Positions 56,711-64,000 of a stretch of 64,000 nucleotides of DNA are shown here, piece by piece. The translations under genes and the position numbers were made by a program. The notes beneath the pieces are model-generated. The model did no database searches. It was not told the DNA's origin and was given only the letters and a program-made list of their open reading frames with translations. Numbering within the stretch: position 1 is the first letter of the stretch; each line of letters opens with the position of its first letter. The stretch comes from Thiomicrorhabdus chilensis DSM 12352. Its GTDB lineage: Bacteria > Pseudomonadota > Gammaproteobacteria > Thiomicrospirales > Thiomicrospiraceae. The stretch covers positions 231,026 through 295,025 of the forward strand of contig NZ_KI519609.1 of assembly GCF_000483485.1 (NCBI RefSeq), written 5' to 3'.

Positions 56711-56944
56711 TTATCGATTTTGGATTTTTTGAAAGACGTAACGAAAGAGAAACGCCGTTATAAAAAGCAAGAGCGTAGCCCCTGCCAGCTCACCTACTTG
56801 AGAGTAAGTAAGATCCCCCAGTACCGGGGAATGAGGTTGTATAAGAAGTTGACCGCCCTCACACACAATTCGATCCGGGTTTAAGCCACCAGAAAGATAA
56901 ATCGAGGCGGGATTGTCAACCTCACATAAAATTTCATACTTCAT
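56711..56944 (-). CDS. Small phage membrane protein, unknown
   Basis: The 77-residue protein has a polar N-terminal part with two cysteines and a C-terminal span at about 50-70 (AGATLLLFITAFLFRYVF) ending in basic residues. It lies immediately upstream of the major coat gene, the position of gVII/gIX in M13. The length is greater than those proteins. A minor virion or assembly role is inferred from position. It overlaps the next gene by four bases. Confidence 0.6.
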   Translation of the reverse strand: MKYEILCEVDNPASIYLSGGLNPDRIVCEGGQLLIQPHSPVLGDLTYSQVGELAGATLLLFITAFLFRYVFQKIQNR

Positions 56945-57198
56945 AAGGATATATGTGATCCGGTCGCACGAAGGAAGAAAAAGCGATCAGCTCGGATCGC
57001 CACCCCTCTTTCTATGGTCAGCTCGACTTCGCCCATACCATGAACAGAGACGAGATGAAAAATTTTAAGGGCTAGCTGCGGAGTGGCCTGAACCTCCATA
57101 AGATCATCAAGATCACCAGAGTCTCCAGCCCGAAGGAGCAGCACAGAGCGAGGCCTTGAAACGGCGATCACCTGAAAAAGTTCGTGCAAAGTTTCCAT
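56941..57198 (-). CDS. Small soluble phage protein, unknown
   Basis: The 85-residue product has no signal peptide or span. I see an alternating hydrophobic pattern (SRPRSVLLLRAGD, ELTIERGVAIRADRFFFL) but no known family. It sits between the ssDNA-binding candidate and the small membrane protein, overlapping the latter by four bases, so it is almost certainly translated as part of this operon. Confidence 0.6.
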   Translation of the reverse strand: METLHELFQVIAVSRPRSVLLLRAGDSGDLDDLMEVQATPQLALKIFHLVSVHGMGEVELTIERGVAIRADRFFFLRATGSHISL

Positions 57199-57207
57199 GA
57201 CTTTCTC

Positions 57208-57525
57208 CTACTTGGCCGGAAGCACTTTCGTGGCGAAAAGCTGGATCTTCTGCTTCGCGCCTGAGCGCATATCGCACTCAAACACAAGTTCTTTAACCTC
57301 TCCTGGAGGAAGAAGCTTTCGCACCTCATCAAACACAGCATGGGTGCAAGAAAGCTTGACGGGAGCATTCCCGGCGCGGTCGTGCTGCTCGGGCTTAATC
57401 GGCTCAAGGCCCTGTACGCTGGCCCAATCAAAGTGCTTTTCTGGTGGCAAAGCGTTTCCATCCGAATCGCTATCAATGGTGCCTTTTTGGGCGGTGAAGA
57501 CTTTTAAAGTGACTTGGGTTTGCAT
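57208..57525 (-). CDS. Candidate ssDNA-binding protein, pV-like
   Basis: The 105-residue protein is small, soluble and strand-rich (VTLKVFTAQKGTIDSD, VKELVFECDMRSGAKQKIQLFATKVL). Size and place, upstream of the coat genes, match the pV-type ssDNA-binding protein that coats viral strands before packaging. No diagnostic motif is visible, so this rests mainly on gene order. AAAAGGAG precedes its ATG. Confidence 0.5.
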   Translation of the reverse strand: MQTQVTLKVFTAQKGTIDSDSDGNALPPEKHFDWASVQGLEPIKPEQHDRAGNAPVKLSCTHAVFDEVRKLLPPGEVKELVFECDMRSGAKQKIQLFATKVLPAK

Positions 57526-57538
57526 GGATTTCTCCTTT

Positions 57539-57772
57539 TCATGCAGTTAGATGAACGATTTCTCCAGACGCATCAGAGACCTTTGCCTGGATTTTAAGCA
57601 AATTTACATAGTGCGACTTACTGATCTGCTTACCATCAGTAAGACGAATTGTCGGCAAATAGCCAGATTTAATCATGTGTCTGGCTTGACTTTTGGTAAG
57701 TCCCGTCATTTCACAAAACCGCTGAACAGTCACGAAAGGGGTGTGACGAACTTCGGGCACGTCGATTTTCAT
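57539..57772 (-). CDS. Excisionase-like helix-turn-helix protein
   Basis: The 77-residue product contains a MerR/excisionase-type winged HTH (VQRFCEMTGLTKSQARHMIKSGYLPTIRLTDGKQ, about 17-50; more precisely the helices lie at 18-36 with the wing at 41-48). AAAGGAGG precedes the ATG. It opens the leftward structural operon and faces the divergent regulator. It could be the excisionase for Int, a transcription regulator, or both. Confidence 0.65.
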   Translation of the reverse strand: MKIDVPEVRHTPFVTVQRFCEMTGLTKSQARHMIKSGYLPTIRLTDGKQISKSHYVNLLKIQAKVSDASGEIVHLTA

Positions 57773-57997
57773 GTTTTCCTCCTTTTGTGATGATTTTAGG
57801 GGGTCGTCAATAACTTTTTTAACGAAGTATCAACACTTTTTGTTGGTTAACTCGTTTTTTTTAATTTTCTGTATTTCGTAAAAGATTTCTGTATTTCGTC
57901 TTGATTTCTAATATATTTCAGAATATCGAACAAATCAAGCTTTTTTTTCAATAAAACGAAAAAAAAGTTTAGAATATGAAATAAAGGAGTTAAGAAA
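57773..57997. promoter_or_regulatory. Prophage divergent control region with repeated operators
   Basis: This 225-bp AT-rich gap separates the leftward operon from the rightward regulator. TTTCTGTATTTCGT occurs exactly at 57866-57879 and 57886-57899, a 20-bp period, and a variant TTTCAGAATATCGA at 57916-57929. The exact copies are two helical turns apart, as expected for cooperative repressor binding. Confidence 0.6.
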
Positions 57998-58258
57998 ATG
58001 ATGCACGAAAGAATCAAGGAATGGATAAATAATCACGGAGTGAAAAGAAAAGAACTCTGTGAAGTGGGTGATGTTTCAGCATCAACGCTTAGCTCTTTTC
58101 TACAAGGAAAAAGCATAATCAGTGCTAGAATTTTAGAAAAATGGGCAAAAAAATGGCCTAATCTTGTATGCCATGCTTTAGATCTGCCTTGTAAGAATCA
58201 ATCAGACGAGGAAAGAATCAGGTTGATTGTGAGAGAGGAACTTCAAAAACTAAAGTAA
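57998..58258 (+). CDS. Putative prophage repressor, small HTH protein
   Basis: The 86-residue protein has an N-terminal helix-turn-helix (GVKRKELCEVGDVSASTLSSFLQGKS, roughly 14-39) resembling Cro/CI-type folds and a short charged C-terminus. AAGGAG lies 8 bases before the ATG. It is the only gene on the plus strand and is divergent from the xis-like gene, the standard layout of a phage repressor. The repeated sites upstream are its likely operators. Confidence 0.7.
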   Translation: MMHERIKEWINNHGVKRKELCEVGDVSASTLSSFLQGKSIISARILEKWAKKWPNLVCHALDLPCKNQSDEERIRLIVREELQKLK

Positions 58259-58363
58259 GATAAAACTAAGATTTTTTTCTCCATGTACTGTATCATACCG
58301 CCAATTTTTAAGACTAAAGCCTTATAAAAACGTCAATACGAGTAGTCTGGTGGAGTCTGAAAG

Positions 58364-58411
58364 GATTTGTAATCAGTAGGTTTCAAGTTCAAGTCTTGAT
58401 GTCGGCACCAT
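58364..58411. repeat. attR, 48-bp direct repeat (tRNA-Thr 3' fragment)
   Basis: An exact copy of 49317-49364. The sequence upstream does not continue the tRNA, so this is the displaced original 3' end. Confidence 0.93.
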
Positions 58412-58419
58412 TATTTCAA

Positions 58420-58452
58420 AAGCTCGTATTTGTAAGAATACGGGCTTTTTTT
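58420..58452 (+). terminator. Original host terminator of tRNA-Thr
   Basis: AAGCTCGTATT (58420-58430) pairs with AATACGGGCTT (58437-58447), followed by Ts. It lies directly after attR, where the tRNA gene would have ended before integration. Confidence 0.8.
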
Positions 58453-58470
58453 GTATTTAAAACCGCTCAA

Positions 58471-58500
58471 TTGCTATGTGTTATTTCTAACTGTTATAAT
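58471..58500 (+). promoter_or_regulatory. Promoter of fabAB
   Basis: TTGCTA (58471-58476), an 18-bp spacer and a perfect TATAAT (58495-58500) lie 35 bp before the fabA start. I see no obvious FabR-like palindrome. Confidence 0.6.
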
Positions 58501-58535
58501 GTAGGGCACTATTATCTATACAATCGGAAAACCGA

Positions 58536-59051
58536 ATGGAACAACAATCTAGTTATACTAAAGAAGAACTGTTATCTTGCGGAAGAGGGGAGTTGTTTGG
58601 CCCGGGTAATGCCCAGTTGCCATTACCTCCTATGTTGATGTTTGATCGCATTACTCACATCTCGGAAGAGGGCGGTGAATACGGTAAAGGTCAAATTCGC
58701 GCTGAATTGGATATAACTAAGGATTTATGGTTTTTCGAATGCCACTTTAATGAAGATCCTGTTATGCCCGGTTGTTTGGGGCTGGATGCGATGTGGCAGC
58801 TAATCGGATTCTTCCTGGGTTGGACAGGTGGCCCGGGTCGCGGGCGTGCTTTGGGTTCAGGCGAAGTAAAGTTTTATGGTCAGGTTCTGCCCACCGCTAA
58901 AAAAGTGGAATATGTAATCGATATGAAACGCGTTATCAAGCGTAAGCTTTATATGGGGTTGGGCGATGCCAAACTTTTTGTAGACGGTCGTGAGATATAC
59001 AGCGCAGCAGATTTGAAAGTAGGCTTATTTACTAATACGGATAGTTTTTAA
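58536..59051 (+). CDS. fabA: 3-hydroxydecanoyl-[ACP] dehydratase/isomerase
   Basis: The 171-residue hot-dog enzyme makes trans-2- and cis-3-decenoyl-ACP, the branch point to unsaturated fatty acids. The active-site His is in [24 protein letters not shown], with the catalytic Asp in the same segment. Length equals E. coli FabA within one residue. fabB follows after 3 bp, giving the standard anaerobic unsaturated fatty-acid pair. Confidence 0.97.
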   Translation: MEQQSSYTKEELLSCGRGELFGPGNAQLPLPPMLMFDRITHISEEGGEYGKGQIRAELDITKDLWFFECHFNEDPVMPGCLGLDAMWQLIGFFLGWTGGPGRGRALGSGEVKFYGQVLPTAKKVEYVIDMKRVIKRKLYMGLGDAKLFVDGREIYSAADLKVGLFTNTDSF

Positions 59052-59054
59052 ATT

Positions 59055-60275
59055 ATGAGAAGAGTCGTCATTACAGGAATAGGGATTGTCTCCAGTCTGG
59101 GAAACAATAAACAAGACGTAACGGATTCTTTGCGTAACGGTCGTTCAGGCATTGTATTTGCACCGGAGTATGCCGAAAACGGATTGCGTTCGCAGGTTCA
59201 CGGAGCGGTTAAGGATCTGGACTTTGCAGAGTATATTGATCGTAAGCAATTACGTTTTATGGGCGACGCGGCGGCCTATAGCTTCATCGCCATGCAGCAA
59301 GCCGTTGAAGATTCCGGATTGACTCCGGAACAGGTTTCAAACCCTCGTACTGGTCTGGTTGCCGGATCCGGTGGCGGCTCAAACTCCAATTCAACTCAAG
59401 CGGTTGAAGTGGCACGAGCAAAAGGCGTGCGTCGTGTTGGACCTTATATGGTCACACGTACTATGGGTTCGACCGTTTCCGCCTGTTTGGCGACCCCTTT
59501 TAAGATCAAAGGCCTGAACTACTCAATCAGTTCGGCTTGTTCCACTTCCGCGCACTGTATCGGTAACGCGGTGGAGCAAATTCAGCTTGGCAAACAGGAT
59601 GTGGTGTTTGCCGGTGGTGGTGAAGAGTTGCATTGGACCATGTCTGTTCTGTTTGATGCTATGGGCGCTTTATCGACTAAGTATAACGAAACGCCTGATA
59701 AAGCTTCGCGTGCTTATGATGCGGATCGTGACGGTTTTGTCATCGCTGGCGGCGGCGGAATGGTGGTGGTCGAAGAACTTGAGCATGCTCTGGCTCGTGG
59801 TGCGAAAATTTATGCTGAAATTACCGGTTATGGTGCTAACTCCGACGGTTACGACATGGTCGCACCCTCTGGTGAAGGGGCGGTGCGTTGCATGAACATG
59901 GCGCTTTCAACGGTCAATGGTGCAGTCGATTATATCAACCCACATGGCACTTCTACGCCGGTGGGGGATACTAAAGAAGCGGCAGCGATTCGTGAAGTTT
60001 TTGGCTCTGATGTTCCTAAAATCAGCTCAACCAAGTCGATGTCCGGACATTCTTTAGGTGCGGCCGGTGTGCATGAATTCATCTACAGCTTATGTATGTT
60101 GGAAAATGACTTTATTGCGCCTTCCATCAATATCGATAATTTGGATGCTGAATGTGAAGGCATGCCGATCGTCACCGAGTTGGTGGAGAATGCCGGTTTG
60201 AACCGTATGATGAGCAACAGTTTCGGTTTTGGCGGCACAAACGCCTCGTTGGTGTTTGAGCGTTATAAAGCTTAA
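59055..60275 (+). CDS. fabB: 3-oxoacyl-[ACP] synthase I
   Basis: The 406-residue condensing enzyme elongates cis-unsaturated acyl-ACPs. The nucleophile Cys is in [14 protein letters not shown] and the two histidines are in [11 protein letters not shown] and [12 protein letters not shown]. FabB identity rather than FabF is supported by sequence style, length and the fabA neighbour. Confidence 0.96.
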   Translation: MRRVVITGIGIVSSLGNNKQDVTDSLRNGRSGIVFAPEYAENGLRSQVHGAVKDLDFAEYIDRKQLRFMGDAAAYSFIAMQQAVEDSGLTPEQVSNPRTGLVAGSGGGSNSNSTQAVEVARAKGVRRVGPYMVTRTMGSTVSACLATPFKIKGLNYSISSACSTSAHCIGNAVEQIQLGKQDVVFAGGGEELHWTMSVLFDAMGALSTKYNETPDKASRAYDADRDGFVIAGGGGMVVVEELEHALARGAKIYAEITGYGANSDGYDMVAPSGEGAVRCMNMALSTVNGAVDYINPHGTSTPVGDTKEAAAIREVFGSDVPKISSTKSMSGHSLGAAGVHEFIYSLCMLENDFIAPSINIDNLDAECEGMPIVTELVENAGLNRMMSNSFGFGGTNASLVFERYKA

Positions 60276-60325
60276 AAACCGTTGTTTCAAAATGAGCAGG
60301 CCTGGTCTCTGTGCATTTCATTTAT

Positions 60326-60353
60326 AAAAAAACCGCTGTAAAGCGGTTTTTTT
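60326..60353 (+). terminator. Terminator of fabAB
   Basis: AAAACCGCT and AGCGGTTTT form a stem around GTAA, flanked by A- and T-tracts, so it may work in both directions. Confidence 0.85.
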
Positions 60354-60412
60354 ATGTCTGATGTTTAGGGCCGGAGTTTAATCCAGCTGAATGACTTAGG
60401 ACTGCACAAGCT

Positions 60413-60991
60413 TTAGGAGCAAGACTTAAGTTGGCTGCGGTAACGTCTGGCCTGGTTTGTGACTTTGTGCGCGACTTTCTTCAACCAGGCCTTTTTCTCA
60501 TAAGAGCGTCTTGAATAGCCTCCACGACCCTCATGGTAAGCCAAATACAGGTTGTAAGGGTCTTTGCGCGAGATGCCCAGCTGTTTGTGCGATTCATAGT
60601 TGTACCAGCCGATGAAGTCTAATGAATCCGACACACTGCTGCGGCGTGCACTCCAGCGTCCAGTCGCCTTTTGGTAGTCGTACCAAGCGGGGTCTTGAGC
60701 TTGAGCGTAGCCATAAGCCGAAGAGTTTCTAGGAAGTGGAATAAAGCCTAAAAAATATGGTCTTTCAGGCTGGGCATCATGTTTGAAACGCGACTCTTGA
60801 TGGACAAACGCCATCAATACGTACATAGGGACTCCCCAGCGTTTTTCTGATGCTCTGGCCGCATCGTACCAATCGTCATCAAAGTCGTAAATTGAACAAA
60901 TATTGTTATAGGTGTGCTTTGGAGGGTTGGAGCTGCAACCGGCCAGCAAGCCAAGCATCACGGTTATCCATAAGAGTTTAGGTGCCATCAT
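60413..60991 (-). CDS. Lytic transglycosylase-like lipoprotein (SLT fold)
   Basis: The 192-residue protein has a lipoprotein signal ending LLAGCS (Cys19). A compact SLT domain follows, with the catalytic Glu in FVHQESRFKHDA (Glu66) and the SSAYGYAQA motif. The YLAYHEGRGGY segment is typical of the family. It would cleave peptidoglycan at the outer-membrane inner face. It overlaps the DUF2914-like gene by four bases. Confidence 0.85.
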   Translation of the reverse strand: MMAPKLLWITVMLGLLAGCSSNPPKHTYNNICSIYDFDDDWYDAARASEKRWGVPMYVLMAFVHQESRFKHDAQPERPYFLGFIPLPRNSSAYGYAQAQDPAWYDYQKATGRWSARRSSVSDSLDFIGWYNYESHKQLGISRKDPYNLYLAYHEGRGGYSRRSYEKKAWLKKVAHKVTNQARRYRSQLKSCS

Positions 60992-61938
60992 CGTTTACCA
61001 TACTTAAAGGATTGTCTATAAATCACGCGTTTTTCAGCGTCCAGTACTTCTAGTGTCCATTGTCCTTGCCAGGCACTGGTTAAGCGTTTACTGGACCACG
61101 TACGATACAGATTACTGTTTATTTGCAAAGGAATCAATGCCATAACCTGTTGATTGAACAGCCAGCGGTGATAAATCGTTTGCTGTTCAGCGCCTTTTAT
61201 TTGGGTGAAAAAATAGAGTTTTCGTCTGTTTTTGGGCACATAATCCGAGAATGTATCGGTGGATTCTTTGTTTTGAATGGCTGAAGTGAGTACGGCTTTC
61301 TCAATTTTTATCGACGAGTCGATAACCGCACTCAAGGGGGCTTTGTCCGGGTTGGAGGCGGCCCGTTCCTGCTGGTTCAATACCAGGTCTTTTCGCTGGG
61401 CAGGTGTCAATAAGCCAAGTTCGGCTGTTTCTAATGACGGTTTTTCAGAGATTGGCTTATCCGCTTCGATTGTCTGCTTAGGCGGGTTCAAGACTGTGTT
61501 AGAGGAATCTTGAGTGGTTTCAGTGTCCTCACCGTTTTTAATGTCGGCGATCTGTCCTTGGGGTCTTTTTATGGGTTCGGCTAGTGGCAATTCGCGGGTG
61601 ACTTCCGCTTGTTGCGTTTGCTGAGCAATCAAGGCGGCCTGTTCGCGTTTCTCTTCTTTGATATTGTTGATCAAGACCGTGGCCGTCACGATTCCGCCCA
61701 GCAACATCATGATAAGCCAAGCCAGTCTTTGACGCCAAGGAACCTGCTGACTTGCCTCCAAGCCCGCCGCAATCTCCTCCTGAGCCTGATCCCAGCCAAG
61801 CTGGCTAAATTCACGCAACGCCCGGTCGTAACGGATTTCGCTCGGAAGATTGTTGAGCGTTTTGTTCTCGGTCGCCAGACGGTAACCTTTTTTAAAGGCG
61901 TGTAGCTCTTTGGCGTTTTGGGTGTCCGGTAATCGCAT
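60988..61938 (-). CDS. Membrane protein with C-terminal DUF2914-like domain
   Basis: The 316-residue protein has a cytoplasmic N-terminus of about 70 residues and one span at about 74-91 (AWLIMMLLGGIVTATVLI). A low-complexity linker follows, then a C-terminal beta-rich domain (IYHRWLFNQQVMALIPLQI...SSKRLTSAWQGQWTLEVLDA) matching DUF2914. The domain's function is unknown; it is probably periplasmic. Translational coupling to the transglycosylase suggests a cell-wall role. ftsY lies 21 bp upstream. Confidence 0.78.
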   Translation of the reverse strand: MRLPDTQNAKELHAFKKGYRLATENKTLNNLPSEIRYDRALREFSQLGWDQAQEEIAAGLEASQQVPWRQRLAWLIMMLLGGIVTATVLINNIKEEKREQAALIAQQTQQAEVTRELPLAEPIKRPQGQIADIKNGEDTETTQDSSNTVLNPPKQTIEADKPISEKPSLETAELGLLTPAQRKDLVLNQQERAASNPDKAPLSAVIDSSIKIEKAVLTSAIQNKESTDTFSDYVPKNRRKLYFFTQIKGAEQQTIYHRWLFNQQVMALIPLQINSNLYRTWSSKRLTSAWQGQWTLEVLDAEKRVIYRQSFKYGKR

Positions 61939-61959
61939 TGCTATTTAACCTGTGGAGTT

Positions 61960-63195
61960 TTAACTTTGGTTCTGGTCGAACAAGGCTTCGGTGAATTGTT
62001 TGGCGTCAAATGGTCTCAAGTCGTCGATGGACTCACCTACGCCGATAAAACGCACTGGAATGGCCAACTGTTCAGCCAGAGCAAAGACAATCCCCCCTTT
62101 GGCCGTGCCGTCCAGTTTGGTGACGGTGATGCCCGATACCTCGACTGCCTGCTGGAACTGCTGTGCCTGATTCAAGGCATTTTGTCCGGTACCGGCATCA
62201 ATCACCAACATCACTTCATGCGGAGCCGTTTCATCCACTTTGGCGATGACGCGTTTGACCTTTTTCAACTCCTCCATCAGATTGGATTGGGTATGCAAAC
62301 GGCCAGCGGTATCGGCAATCAGCACATCGATGTTTTTGGCTTTGGCCGATTGAATCGCGTCAAAAATCACCGCAGCGGAATCGGCCCCGTTTTTTTGTGC
62401 AATCACCGGAACCTGGTTGCGCTCTCCCCAAGTCTGCAGTTGCTCAACGGCGGCGGCACGAAAGGTGTCGCCTGCCGCCAACATGACCGATTTACCCTCG
62501 TTCTGGAAGCGTTTGGCGAGTTTGCCGATGGTGGTGGTTTTTCCCACCCCGTTGATGCCGACCATTAAAATGACATAAGGTCCGGTGTTTTCCTCGAGAT
62601 GTTGATCCACTTGCATCGGCTGGCTGATGGGTTCAACAATGGCTTGCAACTGGATTTTTAGCGCCGTAAACAGGGATTCGGCATCCTTCAATTCTTTTCG
62701 GGAAACCTGTTCGGTCAGGTTGCGGATAATCCGGTCTGTGGCATCGATCCCGACATCGGCAGTCAAAAGAATCATTTCCAGATCGTCCAGCAAATCGTCA
62801 TCAATTTCTTTGCAGCCAAGCAGCAAGGTTGAGAGGCTATCGGTAAAGCTCTTGCGGGTTTTGCTGAGCCCTTTCTTTAGGCGAGTAAAGAGTCCAGCTT
62901 TGGGAGTTTGAGTTTTTTCGGCCTTTTCAGCTTCTTTGTCCGATTGAGATTCTGCCGGTGTCGAATCCTGGCTGCTTGATGAATCTGAGGCTGGGTCAAT
63001 GGACAGGCCTGCTGATTCTTCCATGGACGGTTGGTCTGCCGTTTGAGATTCGATACTTTGCGTCGACGGGCTGTCAGCCTCGTCCTGATGCAAATCCTTT
63101 ATTGGAGCCTCTTCAGCCGGTTGGGAAGAATCAACAGCCTGATCTTCAGGTTGGGTATCGGTGGTGTTTTTATTACGTCGCAAAAAACTGAACAT
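61960..63195 (-). CDS. ftsY: Signal recognition particle receptor FtsY
   Basis: The 411-residue GTPase has a long acidic N-terminal A domain (about 1-100, rich in Glu, Ser and Gln). The NG domain follows with G1 GINGVGKTT (213-221), DTAGRLHTQSNLM and TKLDGTAKGG. It docks SRP-ribosome complexes at the inner membrane. It leads the unit ftsY-DUF2914-transglycosylase and is divergent from the M16 protease gene, a common arrangement. Confidence 0.96.
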   Translation of the reverse strand: MFSFLRRNKNTTDTQPEDQAVDSSQPAEEAPIKDLHQDEADSPSTQSIESQTADQPSMEESAGLSIDPASDSSSSQDSTPAESQSDKEAEKAEKTQTPKAGLFTRLKKGLSKTRKSFTDSLSTLLLGCKEIDDDLLDDLEMILLTADVGIDATDRIIRNLTEQVSRKELKDAESLFTALKIQLQAIVEPISQPMQVDQHLEENTGPYVILMVGINGVGKTTTIGKLAKRFQNEGKSVMLAAGDTFRAAAVEQLQTWGERNQVPVIAQKNGADSAAVIFDAIQSAKAKNIDVLIADTAGRLHTQSNLMEELKKVKRVIAKVDETAPHEVMLVIDAGTGQNALNQAQQFQQAVEVSGITVTKLDGTAKGGIVFALAEQLAIPVRFIGVGESIDDLRPFDAKQFTEALFDQNQS

Positions 63196-63409
63196 CTTGG
63201 TTTCCTGTTAGCGGTCATCTGGATAACTTTATCTTGCCTGGGTTGTACTGTCTGGTTAAGACGATAAAATATCCCAGTATGCCGCTTGGTTTTTTAAGAG
63301 TTTATTAATACTTGAATTAAATTATTGAGCTATTATAAATCAATTCAAGCTGCCCTAGGACTCTCCTGAGGCACCTAAATTAATCCTAGAGACAAACAGA
63401 TAAACATAA

Positions 63410-64000
63410 ATGGCAATCAAAATGAAAAAAGAGATTAAGAAATTCGGTTTAATTGCATTGATGCTTTCTCTGACTACTCCGGTTTGGGCGCAACTGTCAG
63501 ACTTTACACTCGACAACGGCATGCGCGTTTTGGTTAAGGAAGACCATCGCGCCCCAGTAGTGGTGCAGCAGGTATGGTATCGGGTCGGCTCCACTTATGA
63601 ACAGGCCGGAAAAACCGGTTTGTCTCACATGTTGGAACATATGATGTTCAAGGGCACCCAAAACTTGGCTCCGGGCGAATTCTCCAAAATCGTCTCCCAG
63701 TTGGGCGGACAGGAGAATGCGTTTACTTCGAGGAACTACACCGCTTATTATCAGGTGGTCGGCAAGCAAAACCTGGAAAAAGTCATGCAGATCGAATCGG
63801 ACCGTATGCGCAATCTGGTCATTGAAGACGCAGAATTCGACAAGGAGCGTGAAGTGGTCACCGAAGAGCGTCGCTGGCGCCTTGAAGACCAGCCACGTTC
63901 CAAACTCAATGAACAGTTTAATGCCACGGCCTTCCTCAACAGTCCGGCACGCAATCCGGTAATCGGCTGGATGACGGATATCCGTCATTATAAAGCCCAG
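63410..64000 (+). CDS. M16 family zinc metalloprotease, N-terminal part
   Basis: The frame runs off the window edge after 197 residues. It has a signal peptide (cleavage near VWA-QL) and the inverted zinc motif HxxEH in GLSHMLEHMMFKG, with the second zinc Glu region EREVVTEERRW. The ATG at 63410 and another at 63422 are both possible starts. It is a periplasmic pitrilysin-type peptidase; the rest is outside the window. Confidence 0.92.
   Translation, partial: MAIKMKKEIKKFGLIALMLSLTTPVWAQLSDFTLDNGMRVLVKEDHRAPVVVQQVWYRVGSTYEQAGKTGLSHMLEHMMFKGTQNLAPGEFSKIVSQLGGQENAFTSRNYTAYYQVVGKQNLEKVMQIESDRMRNLVIEDAEFDKEREVVTEERRWRLEDQPRSKLNEQFNATAFLNSPARNPVIGWMTDIRHYKAQ

Larger units (their letters stand above)
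49317..58411. mobile_element. Inovirus-like (filamentous phage) prophage in tRNA-Thr
   Basis: The element is bounded by perfect 48-bp direct repeats (49317-49364 and 58364-58411), giving a 9047-bp unit. All genes except the regulator lie on the minus strand: integrase, Rep, secretin, Zot ATPase, pVI-like, pIII-like, small coat proteins, ssDNA-binding candidate and xis-like. No gene is visibly broken. The density of A-rich minus-strand coding sequence and the lack of the host CAGGCCTG repeat mark it as foreign. It appears complete. Confidence 0.92.

Overview
The window looks like a piece of chromosome from a sulfur-oxidising gammaproteobacterium, most likely of the Thiomicrospira / Hydrogenovibrio / Thiomicrorhabdus group (Piscirickettsiaceae). 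This is inferred from the 16S gene, the gammaproteobacterial gene order gpmI-rhodanese-grxC-secB-gpsA-trmL, the soxYZ pair and the general gene content; no database comparison was possible.

Layout. 1-8 kb: the 5' part of a PAS-containing chemoreceptor, a bifunctional OlsF-like acyltransferase, a secreted hydrolase-like/thioredoxin fusion, a patatin phospholipase and phosphoglucomutase. 7.8-15.2 kb: a small His-rich exported protein with a ZnuD-like TonB receptor, a CbpA-type J protein behind a sigma-32-like promoter, an orphan TRAP binding lipoprotein, D-lactate dehydrogenase and an SppA-type peptidase. 15.2-22.6 kb: MotA/MotB-like stator genes, a ChaN-like lipoprotein, malic enzyme, a nitroreductase, an SDR enzyme and a large membrane protein. 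23-32.3 kb: soxY and soxZ, a single-subunit [FeFe]-hydrogenase with an extra C-terminal SnoaL/NTF2-like domain, and gltD/gltB. 32.5-41.6 kb: a nuclease-family protein, cardiolipin synthase, the gpmI-gpsA block, trmL, a class 1 pyrD and tyrS. 42-47.6 kb: a complete rRNA operon (16S, tRNA-Ile, tRNA-Ala, 23S, 5S) with tandem promoters. 47.7-49.4 kb: birA, coaX and tRNA-Thr(TGT). 58.5-64 kb: fabA-fabB, a lytic transglycosylase-like lipoprotein, a DUF2914-like protein, ftsY and the start of an M16 protease.

The outstanding element is a 9.05-kb filamentous-phage (inovirus-like) prophage at 49317-58411, integrated into the 3' end of tRNA-Thr and bounded by perfect 48-bp direct repeats. It encodes a tyrosine integrase, a rolling-circle-type Rep, a pIV-like secretin, a Zot/pI ATPase, a pVI-like protein, a repeat-bearing pIII-like protein, a 56-residue major coat protein without a signal peptide, a 20-residue single-span protein, an ssDNA-binding candidate, an excisionase-like HTH protein and a divergent repressor. 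When circularised its order follows M13, with a hairpin-rich intergenic region between the secretin and rep.

A second genome-scale signal is the palindromic octamer CAGGCCTG. I counted 26 exact copies by eye, where about one is expected by chance. Copies between genes often extend to a longer palindrome with flanks AAAATGAA and TTCATTTT. None lies in the prophage.
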